64,000 nucleotides of DNA, from contig JAJDCR010000157.1 of NCBI GenBank assembly GCA_029260735.1, positions 62,001 through 126,000 on the forward strand, read 5' to 3'. This document shows, in pieces, positions 30,115-39,304 of the stretch. Origin of the DNA: Planctomycetota bacterium. GTDB taxonomy: Bacteria; Planctomycetota; Uabimicrobiia; Uabimicrobiales; Uabimicrobiaceae. A model generated the notes under the pieces. That model searched no databases and was not told the DNA's origin. It worked only from the letters and a program-made list of their open reading frames with translations. Both the position numbers and the translations under genes were made by a program. Numbering within the stretch: the stretch's first letter is position 1; each line of letters starts with the position of its first letter.

Positions 30115-30990
30115 CTACTCGTAGAGCATCCACTCAAACTCTGTCCCACTCAATTCTTTCTCAATTTCCTCAAAGTTTTCAATGATATCTTTTAAAGGAA
30201 ATGGATTTGTTTTATTATAGCGAATAAAAATCTCTTCTTGGAGCGCAGGGATATCTAAAAATTCACAAACTCTTGTATAAGCAAGAGTAGGATCGGAAAA
30301 AATATCATCTTCATAACTAAGATAAAGGAGGCTTTCTGGCTCAAGAACATTTTTTATATGGTTATAATTTTTCTTAGTTTCTTGAAGATGCTCCATTAGA
30401 GTCATTTTTCTAGCTTTTAGAATCATCGATGTGGGGTCAATTTTAACTGTTGTTACTTTTGTTTCTTGGTCGGAAGTAATGTGAAGCTGAGAATTTTTTA
30501 GAGCGATAGCAAATGAAACAGCCGTTCGAAGTTGGTTTCTTCTTTCTAAAATAATAAAACGACAAGTTGCTTTTTCTTTTATTTTTTGAATGTAGTCTTT
30601 AAAGCAAATATTAAAGGGTTCTAGCTCGAAGGATTGTATTTCGATTCCTAAAAATTTTTCAAAACTTGTTTCTCTTTTTTTCTCTACAATAGAAAAAACA
30701 TCTTCTCCTTCTGGCAAGATGCTGATCTCTCCTCTTTTCATCTTTTGGAGTTCATGAAGAAGATCTTCATGAAAGACAGTTCCTTTTGGCAATCCCTTAT
30801 GACTTAACCATTTTTTTTTCCAGGAATTATAGATTAGCCAGTAAATCTCTCCGGCCCATTTTATTTTAGGATGTTGGTCTAAAAGATCTGCGAGAATAGT
30901 ACTTCCACATCGACCTTCGTGAAAAATGAAAACAAGCTCTCCCTTTAAACGGCTATCAAAATTCTTTTTCAAATTACCCCAAAAAGACAT
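30115..30990 (-). CDS. Sulfotransferase family protein (paralogue 1)
   Basis: 291 residues. Predicted PAPS-dependent sulfotransferase: the N-terminal loop FHEGRCGSTILADLLDQHP matches the 5'-phosphosulfate-binding loop, and a LERRNQLRTAVSFA segment suits the 3'-phosphate-binding region. I start at the ATG at 30990 (MSFWGNLKK) rather than the in-frame ATG at 31059. It has AAAGGA seven bases upstream and aligns with the start of the neighbouring paralogue. The two genes are alike along their whole length and end in the same residues (EFEWMLYE), so they arose by tandem duplication. Placed between the HMGS cassette and PKS A, it probably sulfates the polyketide or an intermediate; the acceptor is unknown. 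Confidence 0.82.
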   Translation of the reverse strand: MSFWGNLKKNFDSRLKGELVFIFHEGRCGSTILADLLDQHPKIKWAGEIYWLIYNSWKKKWLSHKGLPKGTVFHEDLLHELQKMKRGEISILPEGEDVFSIVEKKRETSFEKFLGIEIQSFELEPFNICFKDYIQKIKEKATCRFIILERRNQLRTAVSFAIALKNSQLHITSDQETKVTTVKIDPTSMILKARKMTLMEHLQETKKNYNHIKNVLEPESLLYLSYEDDIFSDPTLAYTRVCEFLDIPALQEEIFIRYNKTNPFPLKDIIENFEEIEKELSGTEFEWMLYE

Positions 30991-31109
30991 GTTGATTCCT
31001 TTACGGCTTAACATAGTTTTAAATATGTTGCTTTGTTCTACTTTACAACATTTTTCCAATAATTGCTAAAATTTTAATGAGCGAAATTTAAATAGTGGAC
31101 ACATGCTAA

Positions 31110-31994
31110 TTATTCATAGAGCATCCACTCAAACTCTGTTTCCTTAAGCTCTTCTACTATTTCATCAAAATTTTCAATAATATCCTTTAGAAGAAAAGGG
31201 TTTGTTTTATTGTAGCGAATAAAAGCTTCCTCCTCAAGTGACTGAATATTCAAAAACCGGCAGACTTTTTTATAAGCAACGAGTGGGTCAGAAGCAATAT
31301 CTTCTTCGTAAGATAGATAAAGGTGTTTCTCTGGCAGAAGAACTTTTTTTATATGAGAATAAATTCTCTTAGTTTCTTGAAGATGTTCTATAAGAGTTAT
31401 TTCTTTATCTTTTAGAAACATAGAGCTAGGATTTATTTTGATTTTTGTTACCTGGGCTTTTTTGTCAGAAGTAATGTGGAATTGTAAATTCTTTGCAGCA
31501 ATGAGAAATGAAGTAGCGGTTCGGAGTTGATTCTTTCTCTCTAGAACAATAAAATGGGGAGTCCCTTTTTCTTTTACATTTTGAATATAATCTTTAAAGC
31601 GAATATTAAAAAGATCTAATTCAAAGAATTGTATTTCCACTCCCAAAAATTTTTCGGTACTTGCTTTTCTCCATGTCTCCAAAGCAGAAAAAACATCTTC
31701 TCCTTCGGGCAAAATGTTTAGCTCTCCTTTTTTCATCTTTGCATACGTATTTAGGAGATCTTTGCTAAATAAAATATCTTTTTCCTCTCCTCTGTGAACT
31801 AACCATTTCATTCTCCATGAATTAAGAATACTCCAATAAGGCTCAGCCATCCATTTTATTTTAGGGTGTTGATCTAAAAGATCTCCCAAAATAGTGCTCC
31901 CGCACCGACCTTCATGAAAAACAAAAACAAATTCTCCGTTTAACTTAGCATGGAGGTTTTTTTTTAGGCTCATCCAAAAAGTCTCAATAGACAT
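31110..31994 (-). CDS. Sulfotransferase family protein (paralogue 2)
   Basis: 294 residues, paralogue of the gene just downstream. Same phosphosulfate loop (FHEGRCGSTILGDLLDQHP), a LERKNQLRTATSF segment, and the same C-terminal EFEWMLYE. The start has AAAGGA eight bases upstream. Soluble, with no signal peptide. Two stand-alone copies plus the ST domain inside PKS B make three sulfotransferase units in the window. The duplicates may have different acceptors or one may be a spare; the sequence does not say. Confidence 0.82.
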   Translation of the reverse strand: MSIETFWMSLKKNLHAKLNGEFVFVFHEGRCGSTILGDLLDQHPKIKWMAEPYWSILNSWRMKWLVHRGEEKDILFSKDLLNTYAKMKKGELNILPEGEDVFSALETWRKASTEKFLGVEIQFFELDLFNIRFKDYIQNVKEKGTPHFIVLERKNQLRTATSFLIAAKNLQFHITSDKKAQVTKIKINPSSMFLKDKEITLIEHLQETKRIYSHIKKVLLPEKHLYLSYEEDIASDPLVAYKKVCRFLNIQSLEEEAFIRYNKTNPFLLKDIIENFDEIVEELKETEFEWMLYE

Positions 31995-32079
31995 TATTAA
32001 TTCCTTTGCTAACTCCTCACTTCGATAGAAGTTAATTGATGCGTCTTAACCAAAGAATTTTTTATTCATAGAGTAGAAG

Positions 32080-32853
32080 TTAATCTTGCTCCCATGGAAA
32101 TTTTCCTGTTTTGATGTAACGAGTAATTTTATCGCGATTATCTGTGTCATTAAATACTTCTAAGTTAGCCGCAAGAGCCTTTTCTTTACTATCAAGGAGA
32201 GTTGAGTCAAGAGTATTCATATACCGTTTATAACGAGTGATAGCCGTTTTGTTTAAACATTTTAGACGGCGTAAATGTTTACCCAGTACGGCAGCACTGT
32301 TTTCTCCATAAGCGTCCACTAAGCCCCACTCAAAGGCTTCTTTAACCGTTACTGGTTTAGTCATTAGAGTCATGGCATGGGCTTTTTGAAAGCCTAGTTT
32401 TCGAATTAAAAAGGGAAGCACACAAGCCGGCATTAAGCCAAAAAGAAGCTCGGATAGACTAAACATAGCATGGCTATCTGCTAAGACTAAATCACAAGCA
32501 GCAACAAACCCTATTCCTCCGGCATTAGCTTGGCCTTGGACGTGAGCGACACTAACAAAACTTCCTTGGGCAAGTTGTAGCCATAGGTCATACAGAGGTT
32601 CAGGGTTAGAGCTTTCCACTGACGAGTCTGTTTCTGCCATGGAGTTAAAGTCTGCTCCAAAACAAAATACTTCTTTTAGTCCTTCCAATATGACAATTTT
32701 TGCCTTGGCTTCGCACTCTTGGATGACTTCACTGCATTCTTTGATTAAAGTATCGTTGATTGTATTTTTATCATTGGGCCGGTACAGTTGGATAAAACAC
32801 AACTGTTCTTCCCATCTCACTTGTAGTGTTTGATAATCACTGTATCCATTCAT
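32080..32853 (-). CDS. Enoyl-CoA hydratase-like beta-branching dehydratase (ECH1, PksH type)
   Basis: 257 residues, crotonase fold. Oxyanion-hole segments CFGADF and GQANAGGIGFVAACDLV, with SLSELLFGLMPACVLPFL and a C-terminal GKFPWE. From memory of the family, these features are those of the ECH1 subfamily (PksH), which dehydrates the HMG-like branch, rather than the decarboxylating ECH2 (PksI). The start overlaps the end of the HMGS gene by 17 bp, so the two are translationally coupled. No second ECH gene and no ECH domain in either synthase is visible, so decarboxylation of the branch is not accounted for here. Confidence 0.82.
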   Translation of the reverse strand: MNGYSDYQTLQVRWEEQLCFIQLYRPNDKNTINDTLIKECSEVIQECEAKAKIVILEGLKEVFCFGADFNSMAETDSSVESSNPEPLYDLWLQLAQGSFVSVAHVQGQANAGGIGFVAACDLVLADSHAMFSLSELLFGLMPACVLPFLIRKLGFQKAHAMTLMTKPVTVKEAFEWGLVDAYGENSAAVLGKHLRRLKCLNKTAITRYKRYMNTLDSTLLDSKEKALAANLEVFNDTDNRDKITRYIKTGKFPWEQD

Positions 32854-34102
32854 AGTTTCGATGAAACTCCTTAATTTCCTTTAGGTATAGCCGTGGGTAT
32901 TCGCTTAAGTTTTTTCTGGTATCCGAGAGAAAATTGGAATCTAAAGTCATATTACGAGTTCCAAACACAGGGGCATTGCTTCCTAGGAGAAGAGACTCAT
33001 ATTCTGGGATACTTAAAGGGTAGCGCTGATCGAGTTGCTCTTCCATTTTTAAAGCATGTACTCTTTCTTGTCCTTGCTGAGTCACTATGCCACTAAAAAA
33101 TTCGGAACAACATCCTGATCCGTAGGAAAAACAACCAATACGTTTGGGAGATTCCAGATTAGCGTTAGCAATTGTGCTGACCAAAGACAACATTGTTGTC
33201 GCTCCCATAATATTTCCCACTCGCTGACACCATATTAGCCCTGGTAGTACTCGATTTTCAAAGTCCTCTTGGATCTCCTGTGGTTTAGCTTGGATCATTT
33301 TGCGCATCATGCTACGATGAGCTCCCTGAATCATTCCTCCAAACGGAGTATGAAAAGCTAAGTATTGAAAACTTTGGGCATAGTCGGCCTCAGGCACTCG
33401 TTTTTTATACTCAAGAAAAGAGTTTTCACAGCAATCCAGATATGATAACAGCGATAGATCGGCATCTCCCGATTCACTGTCAGGCATGGGTCGGCAAGTG
33501 TCACAAACCTCATAGCCATAATAGCCATTTGCCCCTACATCTATTTGAAAAACATAAGGAGCTTCACTTACAAGCATAGCCACTGCCCCCGAACCACCAG
33601 ATGGCTCTGCGAACGACCAGTCTTCCGTGAGAGCTTCTCCTCCTTCTGTGACCAAAAAACGAGAAGTATCGCTCGCGATCACTAAAGCTTTAGCTCCGGG
33701 AGAAGTTTGGGCCAAAACAAAGTTCACCGCCATTTGTAATCCGGCTGCTCCTGAGTAGCAGGCATTTTTTAATTCGAAAAGTCTGCAGTTGCGATTCAAC
33801 CCCAGTAAATCGTGAAAATAAGTACTCATTGATTTACCAAAATCAAAAGACGACTCAGTGCAGGAAATGACCATTTCAATACGGTCTTTTTCGGCTTCGC
33901 TTAAAGCATCGACAATGGGTTTAGCAGCGTTGATTCCAAAAGTAATCGGGTCTTCATAGGGCAAGGCGACGGTTTTTTCTTTCATCAAAAGATTTTCAAA
34001 TCTTTTGGTGTCTAATTTTCTATGTTGTGCTAATTCGCTAACATCCAAATATGCACTGCCTCCGTAGAAGTGCATAGATTCAATTCCGACAGATTTTGTC
34101 AT
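32837..34102 (-). CDS. HMG-CoA synthase-like beta-branching enzyme (PksG type)
   Basis: 421 residues. Adds an acetyl unit from the donor ACP to the beta-keto group of an ACP-bound polyketide. Catalytic Cys115 in NACYSGA, Glu83 in CTESSFDFG, and a His in AFHTPFGG match HMG-CoA synthase chemistry. It lies between the decarboxylating KS (24-bp gap) and the ECH (17-bp overlap), the usual gene company of an HMGS cassette. The targets are probably the three Trp-flagged ACPs of PKS A (Ser3507, Ser4596, Ser7344). Assignment is secure from motifs plus context. Confidence 0.92.
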   Translation of the reverse strand: MTKSVGIESMHFYGGSAYLDVSELAQHRKLDTKRFENLLMKEKTVALPYEDPITFGINAAKPIVDALSEAEKDRIEMVISCTESSFDFGKSMSTYFHDLLGLNRNCRLFELKNACYSGAAGLQMAVNFVLAQTSPGAKALVIASDTSRFLVTEGGEALTEDWSFAEPSGGSGAVAMLVSEAPYVFQIDVGANGYYGYEVCDTCRPMPDSESGDADLSLLSYLDCCENSFLEYKKRVPEADYAQSFQYLAFHTPFGGMIQGAHRSMMRKMIQAKPQEIQEDFENRVLPGLIWCQRVGNIMGATTMLSLVSTIANANLESPKRIGCFSYGSGCCSEFFSGIVTQQGQERVHALKMEEQLDQRYPLSIPEYESLLLGSNAPVFGTRNMTLDSNFLSDTRKNLSEYPRLYLKEIKEFHRNYEWIQ

Positions 34103-34126
34103 AGTTTATCTTTCTAATTTTTTGAC

Positions 34127-35353
34127 TTAAAACTTAAGCTTTTCCATGCAGACAGCAGTGTTGATTCCTCCAAAGCCTAAGCTGAGACTTAAGGCACGAT
34201 TACATTCACAGTGTGTAGCTTTTTCTTGAACCCATTTAAAGTCCTCAATGGGATTTTCTAAATTCAAACAGGGGTGCAGTTTTTGATGTTGAAGTTGCAA
34301 AACGCTTACGGCTAACTCGATGGCTCCGGCGGCACTTAACCCGTGTCCGGTAATAGATTTTGTTGTGTTGATCAAAGCGTGAGAAAGCCCTGCTTCTTGG
34401 ATTGCTTGTAGTTCTACTTCGTCGCCCATCTTTGATCCTGTCCCATGTGGACTAACAAAATCAATACTTTGGGCTCTCCAATTAGCTTGGGCTAAGGCCT
34501 TTTGCATTGCTTTTATTTCTCCTTCCTTAGATGGATTGGTTTCTCGATTTGCATCCATAGCTAGTCCTACGCCGGCAATTTTCGCTAGAGGTAAGACTTT
34601 TCTTTCTTGGGCAGAAGCCAAAGTTTCAACAACGAGAACAGCGCAATTCTCTCCATAAACAAAGCCTTTATGATCCAAATCAAAGGGACGACAAGCTTTC
34701 TTCGGATCTTCGCATGTGCTCAAAGGAACCATTGCCCCGAGCGATTCAAAAGCTTGTAGTTCTAGCTCAGATAAATCCATTAGGGCACCCAGGGCAAGGC
34801 AAGCTTTAACTTGTCCTGTTGCGACCAAGTTAATTGCTTGGATAAAAGCCAGTTGTCCGCTGCTGCTGGCTCCTCCGGTGGTATAAGCGGCTCCCTGAAT
34901 ACCAAAAATCTGGGTACAAATCCCACAAAGATCTGTGTCCATGAAATTCCTGGCATAGCTAGGACGAATAAAAAGGGGACGGTCTTGGTACTTCAACCAT
35001 AGCATTCTCTGCTCTCTTTGGGTAAAGTTGGAGCCACCTACGATCAACCCAATGTCTTCTCCTTTCATGGAACCTAGATCTGCTTGGTCCCATGATTGCC
35101 TGATAGCTTCTACGGCTACTTGAGCAGATAAGCTTGCGTCTCGGATTTTATGTTTTTTTAACAGAGTAGGAGGAGAGAAATTCTCTAACTCTGCCCCGAG
35201 AAACTTATTTTCTCCTCGTCCCGGGCGCTCTAGAACAGAAATCTTAGACTGGCCTAAAAGGAGGGAATCCCAGAATGAATCTACTGTGTTCCCGATAGAG
35301 CTTACTACTCCTAATCCACTCACAACTATAGCATTATTAGGATTGTTTTGCAT
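34127..35353 (-). CDS. Decarboxylating ketosynthase of the beta-branching cassette (PksF type)
   Basis: 408 residues, ketosynthase fold. The active-site Cys is replaced by Ser (GGASSSGQ, Ser163) while both His motifs remain (PHGTGSKMGD and SITGHGLSAAG). This is the known pattern for the cassette enzyme that decarboxylates malonyl on the donor ACP to acetyl for HMGS. The start codon lies inside the end of the AT-ER-ACP gene (17-bp overlap), coupling its translation to that of the protein carrying its presumed ACP substrate. Confidence 0.9.
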   Translation of the reverse strand: MQNNPNNAIVVSGLGVVSSIGNTVDSFWDSLLLGQSKISVLERPGRGENKFLGAELENFSPPTLLKKHKIRDASLSAQVAVEAIRQSWDQADLGSMKGEDIGLIVGGSNFTQREQRMLWLKYQDRPLFIRPSYARNFMDTDLCGICTQIFGIQGAAYTTGGASSSGQLAFIQAINLVATGQVKACLALGALMDLSELELQAFESLGAMVPLSTCEDPKKACRPFDLDHKGFVYGENCAVLVVETLASAQERKVLPLAKIAGVGLAMDANRETNPSKEGEIKAMQKALAQANWRAQSIDFVSPHGTGSKMGDEVELQAIQEAGLSHALINTTKSITGHGLSAAGAIELAVSVLQLQHQKLHPCLNLENPIEDFKWVQEKATHCECNRALSLSLGFGGINTAVCMEKLKF

Positions 35354-38081
35354 AAATAATACCTGCTAGCTCTCCAATGTTATTTGCTCCAAAAAGTTCT
35401 ATCCGCGGAACATCTAAGTTAAGAGATTCTAAGGTCAAACCAATGATTTCTGCTCGATCTATCGAATTGGCTCCGAGCTTTTTTAGTGAATCTTTCGGAT
35501 CAAAAGAGTGGTTCTCTAGTTCTTCTAAAATTTCTTTAGAATACTCCGTGATCAAGGTAAAGATTTTTTTCTCACTTACACAAGACTTAGATTTGTTTTC
35601 TGTTTTTTTGTTCTTTGGTGCTTTTTCTGGTTTAGCTTTCGGGATTTTCTCTTTATTTAAGGGAACTGTTGTCGGTTTAGACCTTGTCGTTTTTTCTTTT
35701 GTTGGCACACTTTGAGACGATGGCTTTGGGCTGCTTTGAGCTTCTGTTAAGCTTTGAAAGAACATCATTTTATTTGTTAGTAGCTGGGCAGTTTCTTGCA
35801 TGAGCTTTTCTGCAATAAGGTCGACGTGACGGTTCTTCCACTGTTCTAACTCAGTTCCCTTTACCCATTGGTTAAAGGCACCCAGTGCAGGGCCTGTGTG
35901 TACCTGGAAATTTACTTTATGTTTTTCGTCTCCGGCAAAAGCAACCCGCCCACTATAGCCAAAATACCAACGAAATACTAGAGCCATCTTGTGCTTAGAG
36001 TTTTTCTGAGCTTTTTCTAAACTAGGTAGATCCCCTCTCTTTTTAAAGAACTCTTGGGTTTCTTGCCAAATTTCAGAAAATGTCTTTTTGAAATATTTTT
36101 CCTCAAGCTGAGTTTTAATTTTAGCAGGTATTTCTTCTAAGGAAGAGTAGTGGTTGTAAAGCATAAATAGTTTATTGGCTCGGGCAGGGAAAAATACTCC
36201 TCGTCTTAAAACTTGCACCTTGGCTCCCAGTTCAAACATATCTCCTGCCGGTGCATAATCGGTGTCTTGTACATTAATATCCTGAAGCATGGTTTTAACC
36301 AAATCACTCATGCCAGCTTCGACGGTGCACTGGTTTATAGATCCTGTGAGAATAAAGTCAGCTCCCATAATAAAAGCGCTTGCAGCGGCCTCTGGAGTGC
36401 CAATCCCTCCCGAAAGACCTATATGGATGGGATGTTTGTATTGATGCTCTTCTTGAATCTCCTTCTTCAAGCTTTGAATCGAAGGAAGTAAAACCGTCGG
36501 GATCCCCTGATCGGTATGCCCTCCTGAATCGGCTTCGACACATATATCAAAACTCATGGCAACTTCTTGGGCCATTTCTACCTGCTCTTGGCTAACTTTA
36601 CCTTGTTCGAGTAACTTTTTAATAACGTTAGGAGGAGGGGGACTTAAAAATTTATCTGCTACTTCGGGACGAGAAACCTTGGCAATTATCTTATTTTTAC
36701 ACTGAACCTTGCCTTGAGCATCTCTTTCTAAGCCTTTAAGTCGAAAATAGACTAATGCTGGTGTCATCATCATAAAGGCAGCAGCTTCGACATTTCTAAC
36801 CCCATGTTTCAGATAGATTTCTACTGTATCCATTTCCATTTGAGGGTCGTCTAAATTACAGAGTAAGTTCATTCCGTAAGACTGACCATCGCTGAGCTCT
36901 TTTTGGATAAAACCAAGATTTTCTTCTATCTCTTCTAAGCTCATTCCTCCCGTTCCTAAAAAGCCCAATAGTCCCGCTTTACCTATAGAAACGACAAGTT
37001 CTTTCGAAGCAATTCCCCGATACATTGCTCCTGTTAGGTAGGAGTATTTGATTCCATAGCGTTGTTGAAAGCTTTTTGTTCCTAGTTCTCCGGCGGGAAT
37101 AGATATTTTTTTATTAGAAGTGTTTTTCGAAGAGCGATCTTCTTCGAGTTTTAGTTTTACTTCTTTCACTTTTTCTTGTGATTCCTCAATGTTGTTTTCC
37201 TCAATGTTGTTTTCCTCAATAGGCAAGGAGAGAGGCTCTTCTGTCGATTGGATGGTCGTGATCATTTTACTCAGTACAGGAGTTTTCCCTAACTCGACAA
37301 ATTCAAATTTTCTTTCTTTTGCCATCAAGTAGCGAATGCTTTCATCCCATAAAACCGAGTTTTCGATTTGACGAGTTAAGGTGGAGGGAATTTGCTCTGA
37401 AATGTAAGGGCGAGCCGTAGCATTGGCAATAACAGGGATGGACAAAGACTGAAAAGAGAAGTTTTTTATAAACTTTCCATATTCCTGGGCCGCTTCTTTC
37501 ATATAGCGGGAGTGAAAGGGAGCGCTGACTTTGAGAGGTATGGCCATAAATTTTTCTTTGGAAAATAGAGCAGAAGCTCTCTTAATCACTTTTTTTGGCC
37601 CAGAAAGAACCAATTGTTGAGCAGTATTGTAGTTGGCAATATCTAGTTCTGTGAGTTCGTTTTTTTGCAAGTAGTTGAGTAAATCTTCCGCGGAAACTTT
37701 GAGCACGGCGAGCATGCTACCACCACTGGCATTCCCCATTAAACGTCCGCGCTCTTGAACTAGTTTTAAGCCAGTCTCAAAATCAAAAACTTTTGAGGCA
37801 TGTAAGGCATTGTACTCTCCTAGACTATGCCCCATCAAATAATCAATTTTACCCAGTGAATCTTTTTTGTCCATCCATCTAAAAGCGTTGACGACATACA
37901 AGGCTGGCTGAGTAAATTGAGTAAGGGTAAGCTCTTTTTTGGGGTCATCTATGCATAGCTCTTCAATATCGTAACCCAGAATTTCAGATGCTTGGGCTGT
38001 TTCTTGAGGAAATTTTGGGAATAAGGACTTTCCCATTCCTTTAAACTGGGAGCCTTGTCCTGCAAATACTACTAGTTTCAT
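35337..38081 (-). CDS. Trans-acyltransferase / FMN enoylreductase / donor ACP fusion
   Basis: 914 residues. Residues 1-285 are a malonyl acyltransferase (GQGSQ, GHSLGEY with Ser86, PFHSRYM). Residues about 325-760 are a PfaD/PksE-type FMN enoylreductase (GTGGMSLEEIEE, SGGHTDQG, GLSGGIGTPEAAA, LTGSINQ). A Lys/Pro/Thr-rich linker leads to an ACP at about 835-914 with LGANSIDRAEI (Ser873), the signature of the beta-branching donor ACP (AcpK type). AT-ER fusions are known; a donor ACP fused to one is unusual. The protein should load malonyl onto all modules, which lack their own AT. It is the first gene of the minus-strand operon. The ribosome site is weak (GAAAAGACG). Confidence 0.92.
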   Translation of the reverse strand: MKLVVFAGQGSQFKGMGKSLFPKFPQETAQASEILGYDIEELCIDDPKKELTLTQFTQPALYVVNAFRWMDKKDSLGKIDYLMGHSLGEYNALHASKVFDFETGLKLVQERGRLMGNASGGSMLAVLKVSAEDLLNYLQKNELTELDIANYNTAQQLVLSGPKKVIKRASALFSKEKFMAIPLKVSAPFHSRYMKEAAQEYGKFIKNFSFQSLSIPVIANATARPYISEQIPSTLTRQIENSVLWDESIRYLMAKERKFEFVELGKTPVLSKMITTIQSTEEPLSLPIEENNIEENNIEESQEKVKEVKLKLEEDRSSKNTSNKKISIPAGELGTKSFQQRYGIKYSYLTGAMYRGIASKELVVSIGKAGLLGFLGTGGMSLEEIEENLGFIQKELSDGQSYGMNLLCNLDDPQMEMDTVEIYLKHGVRNVEAAAFMMMTPALVYFRLKGLERDAQGKVQCKNKIIAKVSRPEVADKFLSPPPPNVIKKLLEQGKVSQEQVEMAQEVAMSFDICVEADSGGHTDQGIPTVLLPSIQSLKKEIQEEHQYKHPIHIGLSGGIGTPEAAASAFIMGADFILTGSINQCTVEAGMSDLVKTMLQDINVQDTDYAPAGDMFELGAKVQVLRRGVFFPARANKLFMLYNHYSSLEEIPAKIKTQLEEKYFKKTFSEIWQETQEFFKKRGDLPSLEKAQKNSKHKMALVFRWYFGYSGRVAFAGDEKHKVNFQVHTGPALGAFNQWVKGTELEQWKNRHVDLIAEKLMQETAQLLTNKMMFFQSLTEAQSSPKPSSQSVPTKEKTTRSKPTTVPLNKEKIPKAKPEKAPKNKKTENKSKSCVSEKKIFTLITEYSKEILEELENHSFDPKDSLKKLGANSIDRAEIIGLTLESLNLDVPRIELFGANNIGELAGIIYAKQS

Positions 38082-38482
38082 AAATCGTCTTTTCTATATT
38101 AAATAAAGTTTTTATGTAGAGAGGTAACGGCTAGTTTTTAATCAGCAAAAACTGAACCAATTAAGATGAGTTAAGTCATAATATTTAATGAATAACGAAA
38201 TATTATGAAAATTTTTTCCATTTTCCAAAAATAGTCTATACGAAATATAATGATTCCATAAGAGTTCTAAGTTATTTTGCTTATAAATCAATCATAAATG
38301 AATCAATAAGGGCGAGCAAGAATAATTTCGAATTTTAAACTAAATCAAAAAGCCATCGTTCTCTTTATCATTTTTGCTTTTAAAACTGTTAGCTAAAATG
38401 GTTATAATGTGAGTAAGAGAAAAGTGCTACACCTTATTTTGTTTTTTAACTCTGCTTAAAAGCAGGGCAGAAAGGAAACTTC
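38082..38482. promoter_or_regulatory. Divergent control region between the PKS operon and the TPM genes
   Basis: 401 bp without a gene. A perfect 10-bp inverted repeat, CATAATATTT (38177-38186) and AAATATTATG (38198-38207) with an 11-bp spacer, lies about 95-125 bp upstream of the AT start. It is a good operator candidate for the biosynthetic operon. On the plus strand a perfect TATAAT (38403-38408) could be the -10 box of the TPM genes, without a clear -35. A 14-bp palindrome CTGCTTAAAAGCAG (38452-38465) lies just before the TPM ribosome site. Confidence 0.45.
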
Positions 38483-39271
38483 ATGACAGAAAGACTAATC
38501 TTTTTTCTTTTTCTAATGCAAATAGGTTTATTTGCTATCGAATTTCCCCCTCGCCCAGGGGATCGAGATTTTATTTTTGATGGGGCAAATTTATTGAGCG
38601 ATGAAAAAGAACAAGAAATACGAGGAAACTTGGACTTGCTCTTAACCGAAAAGGCGATTCCGATTATCATTGTGACGATCAACTCTTTGAGTGAATACGA
38701 CGCCGGTCATCTGAGTATCGAAAGCTACGCTCAGGCCCTTTTTAATCAATGGGGTATTGGCCACCCGAACTTAAGAGTCAAAGGAGAAGGTTTTGGTCGA
38801 AGCAAGGACATTAGTTGGAACAAGGGTATTCTTCTTTTGGTTTCTGTCAATGATCGTCGGGCCAGAATTGAACTAGGGGCAGACTTTGGGCATAGTAAAG
38901 ACCACATTTGTTCACAAATTATGGGAGAGTATATCATACCTTTTTTTAAAAAGGATGATCACGAAGGAGGGATTTTTTATGGAGTCCAAGCTTTGGAGAA
39001 AATGGCCAGAGAAGAGCAATTACCGGAGATTCCTCGGCCCCTTTCTCACTATCTCTTGATCGCAGGTGCTATTGTCATTAGTATTTTTACAGTAGTTTCT
39101 CTTGTTCGCAAGGGAAGTAGCGGTTGGGCCTGGGTCTTTTGGGGAATTGTTCTCACTGTACTATGGTACATTATCCTTGGGTTATTAAAATCTAAATCTT
39201 CCTCAGGTTTTAGTGGTGGTTCATTTGGAGGAGGATTTTCCGGCGGTGGTGGAGCCAGTGGCTCCTGGTAA
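38483..39271 (+). CDS. TPM-domain membrane protein (YgcG-like) with Gly-rich tail
   Basis: 262 residues. An N-terminal hydrophobic signal (FFLFLMQIGLFA) is followed by a TPM domain (DFIFDGANLLSDEKE, then PIIIVTINSL, VNDRRARIELG). Two hydrophobic segments (about 190-235) and a C-terminal SFGGGFSGGGGASGSW tail follow, as in YgcG-type proteins. The domain faces the periplasm or outside. Family members have been linked to membrane-protein maintenance and to acid-phosphatase activity in the plant photosystem II relative, but bacterial roles are unclear. AAAGGA precedes the ATG. The second TPM gene follows at 33 bp. The usual LemA partner is absent from the window. Confidence 0.85.
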   Translation: MTERLIFFLFLMQIGLFAIEFPPRPGDRDFIFDGANLLSDEKEQEIRGNLDLLLTEKAIPIIIVTINSLSEYDAGHLSIESYAQALFNQWGIGHPNLRVKGEGFGRSKDISWNKGILLLVSVNDRRARIELGADFGHSKDHICSQIMGEYIIPFFKKDDHEGGIFYGVQALEKMAREEQLPEIPRPLSHYLLIAGAIVISIFTVVSLVRKGSSGWAWVFWGIVLTVLWYIILGLLKSKSSSGFSGGSFGGGFSGGGGASGSW

Positions 39272-39304
39272 AAAGGAAAAAGAAAGGATAAAGGATAAAG
39301 TTCC

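Noticed and set aside
30991..31059. 23-codon N-terminal extension of the first sulfotransferase
   Set aside because: The ATG at 30990 has a good ribosome site and aligns with the paralogue's start.
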